From Onchidella celtica (taxonomy: Eukaryota > Mollusca > Gastropoda > Systellommatophora > Onchidiidae): 64,000 nt of DNA. The DNA is taken from assembly GCA_963931925.1 (NCBI GenBank), contig OZ007567.1, positions 91,182,998 to 91,246,997 on the forward strand, given 5' to 3'. Made by a program: the position numbers and the translations under genes. Positions 39,812 through 51,139 of the stretch are shown one piece after another. The notes under the pieces are model-generated. The model saw only the letters and a program-made list of their open reading frames with translations, was not told where the DNA came from and searched no databases. The stretch's first letter is position 1. Each line of letters opens with the position of its first letter.

Positions 39812-40459
39812 GCTTGTAAAGCGCTCAAACCCACAAAAAAACGACGTGCTCTAAAGCGCTGAACTAAATTAGAAACAGGATTAACATAAAATCAATTCAC
39901 CATGCTCCCATTCACACACATTAACAAAAACTTAATCGACTCCCATCCTCTAACTTCTGAGACCATAGGGACATTATTCAATTTCAAAGACAACAAATCC
40001 TAAACAATTCAGTTTTGAGTCTGTTTTTAAATGTGATGATCTTCTCACTCTGTCTGGTGTCTGTGCTAATGTTGTTCCACAATTTAGGCCTATCAATAGA
40101 AGAAAAACGTTTTCAGAAAGCGTCAGTCTGACGCTGTTTTAAAAAGTTTCTCGTCCATTGATCTTAAAATGCGTGATGGTTGGAATGATTCCACTAGTTG
40201 TGAAAAATATTTTGGGGCCAGCCCGTTCAGGCATATAAAAATAAAGCACAAAATCTTGAAGTCTGTCCCTTCCTTGACGGGTAGCCAATGACTTAGGAAT
40301 TGGGAGAATGTCTAATGATGGGTCCGATCGTATTATTAATCTGGCAGATCTATAAAATTTGAATTTTCTGAAAACGGTGTGGGGTATATTTCAGAATTCT
40401 TAGTGACAGCCAGTTACAGTATTCAAGCCTGCTGATAATGAATGCATGTACAAGACTTA
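39812..40459. repeat. Decayed interspersed repeat with nested MITE
   Basis: Related in style to 39078-39430. It is interrupted at its right end by the MITE 40460-40673 and continues at 40674-40840. Confidence 0.4.
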
Positions 40460-40673
40460 AGCTGTGTTTCCATGTTTACGGAAACGGAAACTGCAACGGA
40501 AACCTGCAACAGAAACGTCAAAAACCCTTCAAGTACTGGTAGTGAGACACAACGAGTATTTTTATTTGTACGGGAACGCCGTTTCCGTACAGATGGAAAC
40601 ACTTTTTTCTTTTTACCACTTGATGGATTTCTGGCATTTCCATTGCCGTTTCCGTACACATGAAAACACAGCT
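40460..40673. mobile_element. Short inverted-repeat element (MITE)
   Basis: Ends AGCTGTGTTTCCATGTTTAC and the inverse of AGCTGTGTTTTCATGTGTAC, followed in both arms by GGAAACGG. An extra inner copy of the terminus (GTTTCCGTACAGATGGAAACAC) lies near 40589. It is inserted in an older dispersed repeat. Confidence 0.7.
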
Positions 40674-40840
40674 CCAGTGTCGTATTTTCACTTATTAAAT
40701 TTCTTATTTTTTGCCATAGTTTTGAGATGGAAATGAGCAGCTTGGCAGTCTTTAGTAATATGAGTTACTATAGAGAGATCAGAATTGAAATACGAGCCTA
40801 GATTTTTCAATACTCCTGAGATTTCAACTTTGACTCTTTG

Positions 40841-40920
40841 AGATCATCATCATCATCATTATCATCAGCATCATCATCGTCATCATCAGCATCATCATCA
40901 TCAACAACAACAACAACAGT
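40841..40920. repeat. ATC/AAC microsatellite
   Basis: CATCATCATCATTATCATCA and further units, passing into CAACAACAACAACAACA. Confidence 0.9.
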
Positions 40921-41063
40921 GACAACAACAAAACTTTCTGCATTTGGCACTTTGGAAATACAGGTACCCCACTATATAAAATAAGCTGAGATTTAAAAAA
41001 AAAATAAAAATCGCTCAATGGATAGCATCAATGAAATATGGATGTTTTCAAAAACACGATACG

Positions 41064-41276
41064 CCCCTTTAGAATGACGAGGTTCTAACTCCCTTCCATC
41101 AACTCTTGAGAAAATGACGATCGAAATTTCATGTGCTTATAGTTTTTGATAATACGTCTTTTTTTTTTTTTTTTTAGTAATCCTTACACACCATAGAGAA
41201 GGCCTGTAGAAATAGTGTGTAGTGTGTAACTCAGTTCAGCCAGAAAGTGGAGATAGAACTTGGTCATTCTACGGGG
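41064..41276. mobile_element. MITE family G, copy 1
   Basis: Ends CCCCTTTAGAATGACGAGGT and the inverse of CCCCGTAGAATGACCAAGTT, about 30 bp each. The whole element is about 75% similar by eye to 50882-51139. It lies 370 bp upstream of the GPCR start codon. Confidence 0.7.
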
Positions 41277-41642
41277 AAGAATACAATTCACAAAATCAAT
41301 TGGGATCTTTGAGGGAGCTAATTGTGTATTACTTTACCTTTTTCACAGATACAGACTGCTTCACTAACGTTGGAGATTCGGCCAGAAGATGAACATCCTC
41401 GACTAACTAAATAGATGAAACAGACTGTCCAGATCTCCTCATTCATTGTGTCCTGAACCTTCACATCTCCGGAGACATGGGAGTGGTCTTGAAAACCCAT
41501 TCGACTGTCAAGAGTGGTGGTTAACCTGTCATCAGTGTGTTTGTGATTTTGAATTTAAATAGACAAGCTTCATTCCTGAAAATTTATGTAAACGTACGCT
41601 GTATGCCAGTAAACATTGGGATTGCTAGTCAAATTGTCAAAC

Positions 41643-42827
41643 ATGGCCGCCTACGATATCGACATGAATATGACCGCCATGTTCGAACTTCTGGATGTGC
41701 CCGGGCATTTCAACTTCACTGTTGAAGACTTCATGCGAGTGTATGAGGACTTTCGGGATGATAACCGCTGGTTGTCTAAACAAGCTGAAATTTCCATCAT
41801 CACTGCCTTCATTTTCATTATTGTGTTGGGTTTAATGGGTAACTCTCTGGTATTTTACATCATCGCACGGAAAGGTTGCGGTCAGTCGTCCAGGAATTGG
41901 TATATTCTGAACCTGGCCGGAAGTGATATTCTGACATGCGCAGTGTGTAAACCGCTGACAATTGTCAGGCTCGTGCTGAAAGACTGGGTGCTCGGAGAGA
42001 CGCTGTGTAAACTGGTGCCTTGCCTACAAACGGTGTACGTTTTTGTGTCCACCTTCACCTTAGTGGCCCTGGCAGTTGACAGATACAGTTCCATTATGTA
42101 CAATAACCACCAGGTCAGGTTTAAACCTTGTGTCTACGTTTGTGTCATCTGGATTTGGCTGGTGTCTGTTGCCATATCTGTACCCTTGGCTGTAGTACAC
42201 GACATCGAACACGTGAAAAGCTACAATGGTAACGTGATCTATTCACTCTGTTTAGAACAATGGGAATCGGAAGTTGCCATCACCACCTACACCGTACTCC
42301 TTTTACTTCTTCAGTACTTATCTCCTCTCATAGCCATCATAGTTCTTCATTTTCTCATTGGTCGATTCCTGCGCTCCAGACTACATAGCAATATGGCCGA
42401 TGACGTAAACATTCGGCGAAAAAGACGAAGACATAGAAAAAACATTCTTCTCTTATCTAGTATGGCAGTGTCATTTGGTGTGGCCTGGTTTCCCTTGCAC
42501 TTCATCAGTGCACTGGCCACCATTAACCCTTATGTGTTGACTGGTATTGACTTTCCGCTGGTACACGCTATCTGTTTGATGATCGCCTTCAGCTCTGTAT
42601 GTATTAATCCCCTGATCTACGGGATCCTTAACACAAGCTTCCGGCGTGACCTGGTCAAGCTGTGTAGTGGACACCAGCCTCCTTATTCCATCTACACGGA
42701 CTACACACGGCGGTCGAGCCCTAACCCTGAGGCGCTAGGGCTCATCTCGTCCACGCCACAGGAGATTGGCCTGAGCAGTCCGAATTTACTGAGAGTCAGG
42801 AACGGTAACTGTGTCAGTGCTTTGTGA
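41643..42827 (+). CDS. Class A (rhodopsin-like) neuropeptide G-protein-coupled receptor, single exon
   Basis: A 394-residue seven-helix receptor of the plasma membrane, expected to bind a secreted neuropeptide and signal through G proteins. TM1 is about 50-75 with GN at 66-67. TM2 is about 86-110 with LAGSD instead of the usual LAxAD. Cys122 and Cys203 (LCLEQW) can form the TM3-ECL2 disulfide. DRY is at 146-148 after ALAV. TM5 is about 211-240. A basic loop RRKRRRHRK precedes TM6 with AWFP (the CWxP Cys is replaced by Ala). TM7 ends in NPLIY at 322-326, followed by a helix-8-like stretch and Cys341 as a possible palmitoylation site. N9-M-T and N24-F-T are N-glycosylation sites. The ATG at 41643 has A at -3 and G at +4; an in-frame TTG 27 bases upstream is a poorer start. 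The LCLEQW loop and the LQYLSPLI start of TM5 favour the neuropeptide Y/F, RYamide or related group. The exact ligand cannot be told. Confidence 0.92.
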   Translation: MAAYDIDMNMTAMFELLDVPGHFNFTVEDFMRVYEDFRDDNRWLSKQAEISIITAFIFIIVLGLMGNSLVFYIIARKGCGQSSRNWYILNLAGSDILTCAVCKPLTIVRLVLKDWVLGETLCKLVPCLQTVYVFVSTFTLVALAVDRYSSIMYNNHQVRFKPCVYVCVIWIWLVSVAISVPLAVVHDIEHVKSYNGNVIYSLCLEQWESEVAITTYTVLLLLLQYLSPLIAIIVLHFLIGRFLRSRLHSNMADDVNIRRKRRRHRKNILLLSSMAVSFGVAWFPLHFISALATINPYVLTGIDFPLVHAICLMIAFSSVCINPLIYGILNTSFRRDLVKLCSGHQPPYSIYTDYTRRSSPNPEALGLISSTPQEIGLSSPNLLRVRNGNCVSAL

Positions 42828-43225
42828 TCCATCCTGTCATTTTACAGCCATACCGACAAACTACACGTAGTTCCATTCAGTTTTTATTCTGACTACGTTA
42901 AGAAACAAAATGAATGACAGCATGAGTTAGAAATGATACATCTTGCCTTATTCCTTGAGAATCGAATACAGACTGTCGGGCATTAACAACATCATGGTTG
43001 TTGGTGGAAATTCCAGAATTTATCATCTTTAAGCTTGGCTTGAACGCACGAGATAATATCACATTTTCCAGTACATCAGTGCATTATTATTATTTTCATT
43101 GTACACTGCTGCGTTTATGTGAAATTCCCAAATTATTTTGTATTTTTTAAAATTTGACAATCAAGGCCAAAATGTAAGTGCCCGTTACAGATCACGTTCA
43201 TTCATAAGTTTAACACCGCTCTCTT

Positions 43226-44156
43226 ATCAATAGTCTGGCCGTATGCATGAACTTGGTGTAAATCCGCCCGTTTTGCACCATGGTGCAGGCTTAGTAGTGC
43301 GTACGGCCACCTTGGTGTAAACTCAAAGTTCATGCATAACCGGTAGCGTTTTGTACCGACGCCTAAGGCCTATACTACCGTCTAACCAGTTACGTACAGT
43401 TCATGAATACGGCCACTGGTTTATATGTTCGATAATCTAAATTTGTGAAGGCCAAGGAGGTTCTCCCTACACAATACAAATTCGGTTCCAGGCCCCAGCC
43501 TTAATGACGGTTTCATTTTAAATCAGCTCAAACTTTTTCTTAGCCCCTCAGTGCGGCAAAATTGTGCTCTTTGTTAATCAAGGATAATGCAAACACGAGG
43601 ATCTGTGGCCGTATGCCTGAACTGTGCGTAACAGGTTACACGGTGGTGTAGGCCTTACGCGTGGGTGCAAACCGCTGCCCGGTATGCATGAATTTTGCGC
43701 AGGCCTACACCCAGGTGTAAAGGGTTCGTAACCTTACAGTTTCTCCCATGATGACTAAATCAGTTACGAAATGCGTAACTAGCTTGAGAAAGTGTAGTCT
43801 GCTAGAAAGAAAGAAAGGAAGTAACTAATATTTTATTCCAACGCGTGACTTCAAGGACCAAGGAAAAAAAAATTAAATTTCTACTCACCCTCGATCTCTT
43901 AGTTCTGTTTTGATGGGTGTTGTTTTCTCATGGCAGGGATTGGCCGATACAAATTCTGTGCATACGCAATGTCAATTTTTGTTACAGTGTAAGCGGCAGC
44001 TGATGCGTAGGAAAAGGTAGGTATAACTCTAGTTCATGCTTACTGACTAAATTTGAGTTTACATCTACATCTAGGTGGCCGTACGCACTACTAAGCCTGC
44101 ACCGTGGTGCAAAACGGGCGGATTTACACCAAGTTCATGCATACGGCTATTGATGA
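43226..44156. mobile_element. Foldback element with ~85-bp inverted ends
   Basis: The left arm (43226-43312) reads ATCAATAG..CCGTATGCATGAACTTGG through GGTGCAGGCTTAGTAGTGCG to TACGGCCACC. The right arm (44073-44156) is its inverse with few mismatches. Inside are more copies of the GGCCGTATGC(A/C)TGAA terminus at 43417 (inverse) and 43603, so smaller inverted elements are nested. No reading frame. It lies 400 bp past the GPCR stop. Confidence 0.75.
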
Positions 44157-44403
44157 TTCATTATGTAGACAGCTGCCTGGATAAGCTAAGATAAGAGAGG
44201 GGAAATTAAGGATGTCAGGAAAGTTTGGTATTTAAACAGTGAAATCAAAAAAAAAAAAAAAATGATGCTGTGAAAAGTTGTGATGATGCACAATTTTGTA
44301 AACTACTCTTTTCAGTCAGGTCCGAAGAACAAGAATTTAAGAGAAAATTACAGGAAGACACCATCAGGTGGCCTTAGCAATAAATTTGTCAGAATAAATT
44401 ATG

Positions 44404-44583
44404 CAGTGGCGGATCTACAATGAAACCAATGACGCTTAAGCTTCAGGCCCCGTACTCTCGGAGGGGCCCTGATGAAAGTTTTTTGAATGAGTAAATTTCG
44501 AATGTTGCCCTATTGTTGCTGGTTGTGAAGGGGCCCCATAACAGTTCAAGCTTCAGGGTCAGTAAAATGTAGGTCCGCCACTG
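44404..44583. mobile_element. hAT-type MITE
   Basis: Ends CAGTGGCGGATCTACA and the complement of CAGTGGCGGACCTACA, 180 bp long. Flanks AAATTATG and AAATTGTA could be a degraded 8-bp target duplication, as expected for hAT elements. The CAGTGGCGGATC terminus is typical of many animal hAT MITEs. Confidence 0.8.
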
Positions 44584-45595
44584 AAATTGTAATTATATAC
44601 ATGTGTAAACAAAACCAAAACGGACAAGATGCTATGGAAATAATAAGATTTATTTCTTTGAAATCGGCAAATTTTGAATGTTTCGGGAAAAAGCGCAAGT
44701 CAATCGATCGAACCGACATCAGTTTAGTGTGATCCTCGTTGAATCTGCGTTCAGCCAGTGTTTCCTGTCATGTCTTCTCTTCAGTACAAGAGGCTGTCCA
44801 GCACTCTAAAAGTAAATGCAATATGTAAACGTTTAGTGCATGAACTGCACCAACTCCGCAGATGTCGTTTCCTAATTTTTAGCTACGTGTACGTTCGGAG
44901 ACGTTGTAGGTTAACAAAATGACTAACGCAGTTTTTTTCTATTTGTATCATTGGGTCTTTTATTTGTTGCAAGAAATTCTTAGTAAACGCCGAAACCAGA
45001 GCCAGGGTAGAATAAAAATAAATAAATATGAGAAAGTGAAAACATAGCGGCAGGCAGTTTAAAGAAAACATTTAGGTGGTGATTATCCTCCGAAAGTCGT
45101 CCCGCCCCAACTAGTCCTGCAAAAGTAATGTTAATTGTCTCCCTTTCTATACCAATCTATCTCCCTTGCCGTACCAGTTCGGGCAGGGGTTGTCTCCCGC
45201 TCCGAATATCTGCGTGGTTTTTGACATTACGTGACCAACTTTTCTTTTTTCAGTTCTTGATCGGAAATTACTGAAGTTTCGCAGAAATTTCAACGTTTGT
45301 GTTCATCTATTCCTCGCTAGCGTCACTGAATGTGGTACTTCATATTATGTATTAACAGACAAACCATAATGAATGTAATATTAGTGAAATGTAATGTACT
45401 ATATGATGTATGCGATATAATTACATATGTAATATGAATACTTATATGTACTGTCCACCAACATGTGATACATGTATTATAGTTTATACATAACACGAGT
45501 ATGTATTTCCACCAATAATGAACGTGACGTTTGATAATTTATGTATAATCTACAAATAAATATAATGGTTTTCAGACAGAGCCTGATAATGATAA

Positions 45596-45769
45596 TACAT
45601 CAGCTCCATACACATAGTAGAACTGTTTCGGCAACAGCTGATTCAAGTACAGGATGACATTTTGTGCGAAGATCTGGTGGCAGATAAAAGATCCGCAGCC
45701 ACGGACTTCTTACACCAGATGGAAGAGCTAACGGACATGGGACAAGGAGGCCGTCTAACCTCCAAGTAA
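45596..45769 (+). other. Candidate coding remnant or terminal exon
   Basis: A 57-codon open stretch ending in TAA reads IVELFRQQLIQVQDDILCED, then LVADKRSAATDFLHQ and MGQGGRLTSK. The Glu/Gln/Leu mix looks like a coiled coil and unlike low-complexity neighbours. TAACCTCCAAG is tandemly duplicated at the stop (TAACCTCCAAGTAACCTCCAG); the copy after it creates the stop. Another frame then reads LQFGKFHSSLKSKKRRSR. Family not recognised. It may be a pseudogene fragment. Confidence 0.25.
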
Positions 45770-46285
45770 CCTCCAGTTTGGGAAATTCCACAGCAGCTTG
45801 AAGTCCAAGAAGCGCAGGTCTCGAATAATAAATGAGACTTACTTAAAGTGACTCAATGTGTTAATATTTACGGACTGACTTGTAGATAATTTTACAGCCA
45901 GTAGGCTACTGCTTGCACTTTGAAATTTTCCGGAAAGTTAGGCTAAGAAAGAAAAAAAAGTAAGATTGAGTATGCCTGGTTGGCCACAATAATCTTTTCG
46001 TTTGGAAAATGCCCCCATGAAAGTTTTTTTTTAATCCGGAAATTGTCCACAGATAGATCACAAAAATATAAAAATTTTTGTCACATATTTTAGCCACATT
46101 GCCCAAAGAGCCCCCCCCCCCCCCCCACCCTCCCCTATCTTCTCTTACCATGCTTTACCATGTTCTTTGAAAGCCTTCAAATTAAAGAAATATCGAATGT
46201 TTATACGAACGGAGCTGGAGATTTTGCCAGGTCTTGGCACTTGAACTTTTGAGTAAATTAATTAATTTTTTTTTTTTTTACGCAG

Positions 46286-46533
46286 ATCATGTACAAGCCA
46301 TATTATTTTGGTTTTACACCATCTGGGGGTTTGGAATTTTTGGAACCTTTCAGTTCACTCCGGACTTCCGCTACCGGAAATTGGTTTCATTTTTGTTTTG
46401 TTTTTTCCCATCCACCCGGACGAGCCAGAACAGTCAGATACTGGACAAGGATGAAGAACACGCGCAGTGTCATGTGACACTGACAGAAATCAAACACGAA
46501 CGCACACCCGAGACAACAAGCGGGCTCAAGTGA
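46286..46533 (+). CDS. Candidate terminal exon with one hydrophobic helix
   Basis: A strong acceptor (T run, ACGCAG) opens a frame HVQAILFWFYTIWGFGIFGT, then FTPDFRYRKL and a charged tail LDKDEEHAQCHVTLTEIKHE to TGA. The layout, one membrane helix then a hydrophilic tail, would suit the end of a membrane protein. No upstream exon was found and the family is not recognised. AATAAA at 46919 could end a 3' UTR. A second frame is also open here, which lowers confidence. Confidence 0.25.
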
Positions 46534-46539
46534 CGAGTG

Positions 46540-48302
46540 ATTTGTTTACACGGGCCTTTTATGAATCATCATGAGTACTTAATTGCACTCGTTCTCATTA
46601 CTGTCAAGGACTTTTTCATTCATTCATGTGAAATTATGACATTCTTTCATTCATATGTATAAACAGATCCATTCCAAACTCCATACGATCAATAATGGCC
46701 ATGATTAAGTTATTGGTATGAAATCGGGTGATGCTGTCCAATGAAGTTAAATCCAAGAAATTTTAATAGATGCTGTGAACTGTTGGACAATCGTATTTTG
46801 TAACAAATTGCAGCGTATCAAAACATCTATCACTATCAGCGAGTTCATTAACTGTGCCATGTGAAAGGTTTTTTGTTCATTGGGGCCCATGATATTTTTG
46901 GCACTGACAGCATTTGAAATAAATGTTTTTGTGTCGACTTCGTGCAGGGGTTATTTTCATTCTCTTTTCTGTGTGCGTCGTAAAAAGTGTCGACGAATGG
47001 TTGCACAGCGTCCTTGCCGGATGACAAAGGTGTAACTGCTAAATTCGATCGAAAATTTAAAAAAATATATTATAGACACTGTAATTATAATAAACTTCTC
47101 TACAACTGCTCCATTGGAATCTGCTGTTAGTATAATTATAGCTGACTGGGCTGACCAGATAGCAAATATCATAAAATAAAGAGCAAATAGGATGTGTAAG
47201 ATTGATTTTTTTTTTTTTTTTTGCTTCCCTTGTAAAACTTTGGCACATCCTAATTCGGCGGACACCATCAGACACCAACGATATTAAAATAATCGTACAA
47301 ATCATTGAAGTCAATGTACAAAAGCCGTTGCTATGGCTTACCAATGCTTTTTTAACGTGGCCCTACAAGATTTAAGACGCTTGATGAAAAGAGCAAATCT
47401 AGAACTAACTGACAGTGACAACATTTCTGATATATTTTCCCTCCAGTCCTGCAATCACGGATCATAGTTTTCATACGTAACTCTTTTTTCTCGAAATCGT
47501 GTGATTGTTTGTGTTAAAAATCTTAATGGCTGTATTAATTTTTTGTAGGACGGCTTGCTATTAAAATTTGTTTTGTTCAGGACTATAGTGTGCCGCGAGT
47601 GTTTGTCTACGTTTGCAATGTGTAACATCTGAGTCTATGCAGAGGAGAACAGATCAAATATTTAAAGAGCCATGATTGGCCGGCTAGGGGGATATAGGGG
47701 AGGCAAATGTCACTCAGTTTTCTGTGTGCAACCTCCTGGGTCCCGGGGAATGCTTGAGGGCCATCCGCCCCTCTCTGGGATAATGACGTGACCCGAAATC
47801 CAGCAGGTCAACATACAGGTAGAAGGTAAAAACTGCAGTGGTCAGACCACCTCATGGGAAGCTGTGCAAGTCATGCTGAATTGATCGTGGCCTTTCGTCA
47901 AATGATGTATAGAGTATACAGTCTAGAAAACGGTGTATAGTACACATGTATTATTATACCCAAAACAAGCTTTGACAGTTCGTGAATGAGCTTTTGTTAA
48001 ATTGTCACAGGGAAATGGTAGATTGTTGGTTCGTTGGTAAGCATGAAGGGAGTTAAAACGGACCTCTAAAACAGGAGCGGGTCGATCACACCTAACTCTC
48101 AGTGTTAATTCGGTCTTTAATGGTAAAATACAAGTAGTATATTATGCGTATTTCTGGGATTCTGTGTAATAAAGCAATCCAAAACGACACGCTCATATAA
48201 ATACATGTTCAACGGATTACCTAAGCAAGAAAAGCCACTGACTCAGTTTCAAAATGTGTAGACTGTGTGAGAAACAGAAAACTTTCTATTTGGCCAATAC
48301 TC
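46540..48302. other. Non-coding stretch
   Basis: T run near 47205 and AT-rich DNA. No repeat family or gene recognised. Confidence 0.4.
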
Positions 48303-48531
48303 TATCCAAGACACAAGATATCAAGACGCCTCAATGCGCCAAATTCCGTCTGTCGACTTGCGCGCCCATCATCCATGTTAACAATGCAACAATTCGCACC
48401 ACACCCTTTCATAATTGAACGAAAAAGACTAGTACCACAGAGCTCTGTGAGCAGTACTCACCGTGTATATACGCGCGCAACGTGTGGACATAGTGAAAGA
48501 AGGAATGGTCCGTCTCAGTAATCTGTCTCGG
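48303..48531. mobile_element. MITE family C, copy 2
   Basis: About 230 bp, same order of blocks as the copy at 28050. Ends CCAAGACACAAGATATCAAG and the inverse of CCGAGACAGATTACTGAGAC. No coding content. Confidence 0.7.
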
Positions 48532-50881
48532 TTTCTATCTTGAGGCTGAACCTCAGTCACACCACCATCCCTGCCTTCCCCACTCTGGTGAGTTCTCACT
48601 CAGTCTTCGCATGGAGACACTGTATCAGTATGAGTTAGGTGAAAAATGCAGTTGCTCGGTACAATTAAGAATGAATTTTTATCAGGTTCTAAAACAGCCA
48701 GCTGCATACTAATCAGATCAGACTGACGGCTGATCATGAGATGAGCTTGAGTGTGAGTGGGACCAATCTGTACCGGAGTTACCGAACTGCGTGTGTGAAC
48801 TGAGAAAATGTGTTTGTATCATGTTAGGAACATTCCAAATTTAAATACATTTAGTTTATTAATTGATAGCAGATGACAAAGGCATCTACGGCGTATTTCT
48901 ATTGAGGAGAAGTCATAACGTGGAATGAAGCCTACATATATGGTAACTTTTGTGGCTGTGGACGGGAACTCGCAGCATTATCCAGTTTGAAATTTAGGGG
49001 TGATTCAAAGATGTTTTTTCTTTCATCAGTGTGAACACAAAATATCACATAATTATTATACATCAAAGTAACGGAAAATCAATGAACCAAGATAGGATTC
49101 TGTATTTCGAATAGTTGGCTTAGATATTAAGTGTTGGAAAATCGGTGTCCTCTCAAGCCGAGTATTCCGCTTTCCGTAGCGAATGAGTTAAAGCATACAC
49201 GCTCATCTGTCGATATCCGGACCACCGATGCACGGATCCGCATGCTCTAGCCTGTCACTTGCCGCAATCTGCCCACTGCGGATTGATCCAGCTCGTGTGT
49301 GTTAATTATTCCCATTATCTCCCATTTATTATGTTCCAGCTGGTGACTTTACAGCACTAAAACGAGGGCTCATTTTCAGTTACAATCATTGCGGCCATTT
49401 GTCAATAGCACATGAATAGATCGTAGTGTCCCTGAAAAATGGCATCTGATTCAGCCAGTGTTGCCCCGTGAAAAGACCTAATCTACGAGCAAGTGGTTGT
49501 GTACAGCGTACTAATTTTAGGACCGAAATGAGTAATTATCCACTACTGTATTACTATGAAACTGAACGACCCACCTTGAAATTGTTCACTTTGTTAACAC
49601 TTTGGCAAACAGCTTACAAAGCAAGGGAAAATCCTGGAGTAAACAAGAAATACATAATAATCATACTATAATGGAGCTGGAGGTTAACATGTAATTGTAA
49701 GCACTTAGGGTTTCGTGACAACGTGACCAAAAATTATGAAACTTTATGAACTCCGCCAATTTTTGACAGAGCATCCATTTGGAAAAATCCACTCTTTAAT
49801 GCGATTGTTTACGACTTTTTTTTTTAGCCGCCAAATAATAAGTAAAAAAAAACAACGCATTTTCATCGTGTAGAATGGAAAAGTATCATAAAAAATTTCG
49901 TTGTGCCAATATGACCACGGCACTTTAGCTAGTAATAATAATGATAATTTTTTTTTAAACTAAAAAGGAATTTTTAGTAGAATTTTACACTGGGCGCGAG
50001 TTTCATACCCACAGAAGCTTACTAGAGTTTGATGTGTATGTCAGGGACTAAGTCATTTTATTATCGTTGTTTTCTCTCTGCTGCCCCATCCCTTGTCCCC
50101 CCACCTCCCCCCCCCCCACCCCCACCAGCAACTGTTCGCCTCCGGATGCAAATCTTTAGTAAAGAAGTACTAACTAGAAAATTCGGTGCGGCTGGAGCAA
50201 GGTAGGGCATAGAAAAAAAAATACGAGAAAAATACAGGACAGTGTTTTATTATCGGCTGAAACAGAAGGATCGATAGATCAATATCACTGCATAGCCAGA
50301 CTTGCCAATAAACCTGCCGACACAGGCGCATGATATCCATAACCCTGAGCAAGCAAGGCATCTGTATGACGGAGAAGAGGTTGCCCTAACTGATTTTCCC
50401 CCGAACTACACAATACAATAATACAGTCACGTATCTGGTGAGCTCTACCTTCCCATAATAATAATATTCAATACACTGGGCCAAGCAGGACATACATGTA
50501 TATAGCGTCGGACATGCTTGTTTAGTCCAAGTCTAAACAGTACCACCGCAGTCTCCACAGAGCTGAGCGGAGAGGCGAAGGTCGCTTGAACTCCCATCAT
50601 AGCGAGGATTGCTCAGTTCGGAATGAATCAGATTACACATGTACATGAAGTTCCATCCAATATTTTAGTCCGAGAGCCCATGCCCAAGAATACTGCACAT
50701 CTACGTGGCCCTTGTCCAGTTAAAATGTCAATAACGAATTAAAAGTTTGTCACCAATAACAGGATTGAAGAAATTGCGGATGTTTCGGTTAAAGCACCAG
50801 TCAAGTAAAAAAACTCTGCATTGTATCCGTCCCTTAACATGACAATCCTAAGCTTCCTAGAATACAGCGCTAAGACATTGT
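48532..50881. other. Non-coding stretch
   Basis: GCGAATGAGTTAAAGCATAC near 49179 is weakly A-box-like. C run near 50105. Otherwise featureless. Confidence 0.4.
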
Positions 50882-51139
50882 CCCCTTACAATGACAAGGT
50901 TCTTATTCCCTTCTGTCAACTTTTGAGAAATGGAAGATTGAAGCTTCATGTGATCATAGCGTTCAGAGCTAATTTTTTAAATATTTTTTTTAGTAATACA
51001 TGTACACATGTACTTACAAATTACACACCGAATCTGCTTGATACTTTGACACACAATGGAGAAGGCCCGTAGAGGTAGTGCCTAGTGTGAAATTCAGTTC
51101 AGCCAAAAAGTGGAGCTAGATCTTTGTCATTCCGCGGGG
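50882..51139. mobile_element. MITE family G, copy 2
   Basis: Ends CCCCTTACAATGACAAGGTT and the inverse of CCCCGCGGAATGACAAAGAT. It shares the block GAGAAGGCCYGTAGARRTAG and TTCAGTTCAGCC with copy 1. About 45 bp longer than copy 1 through an insertion near 51005. Confidence 0.7.
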
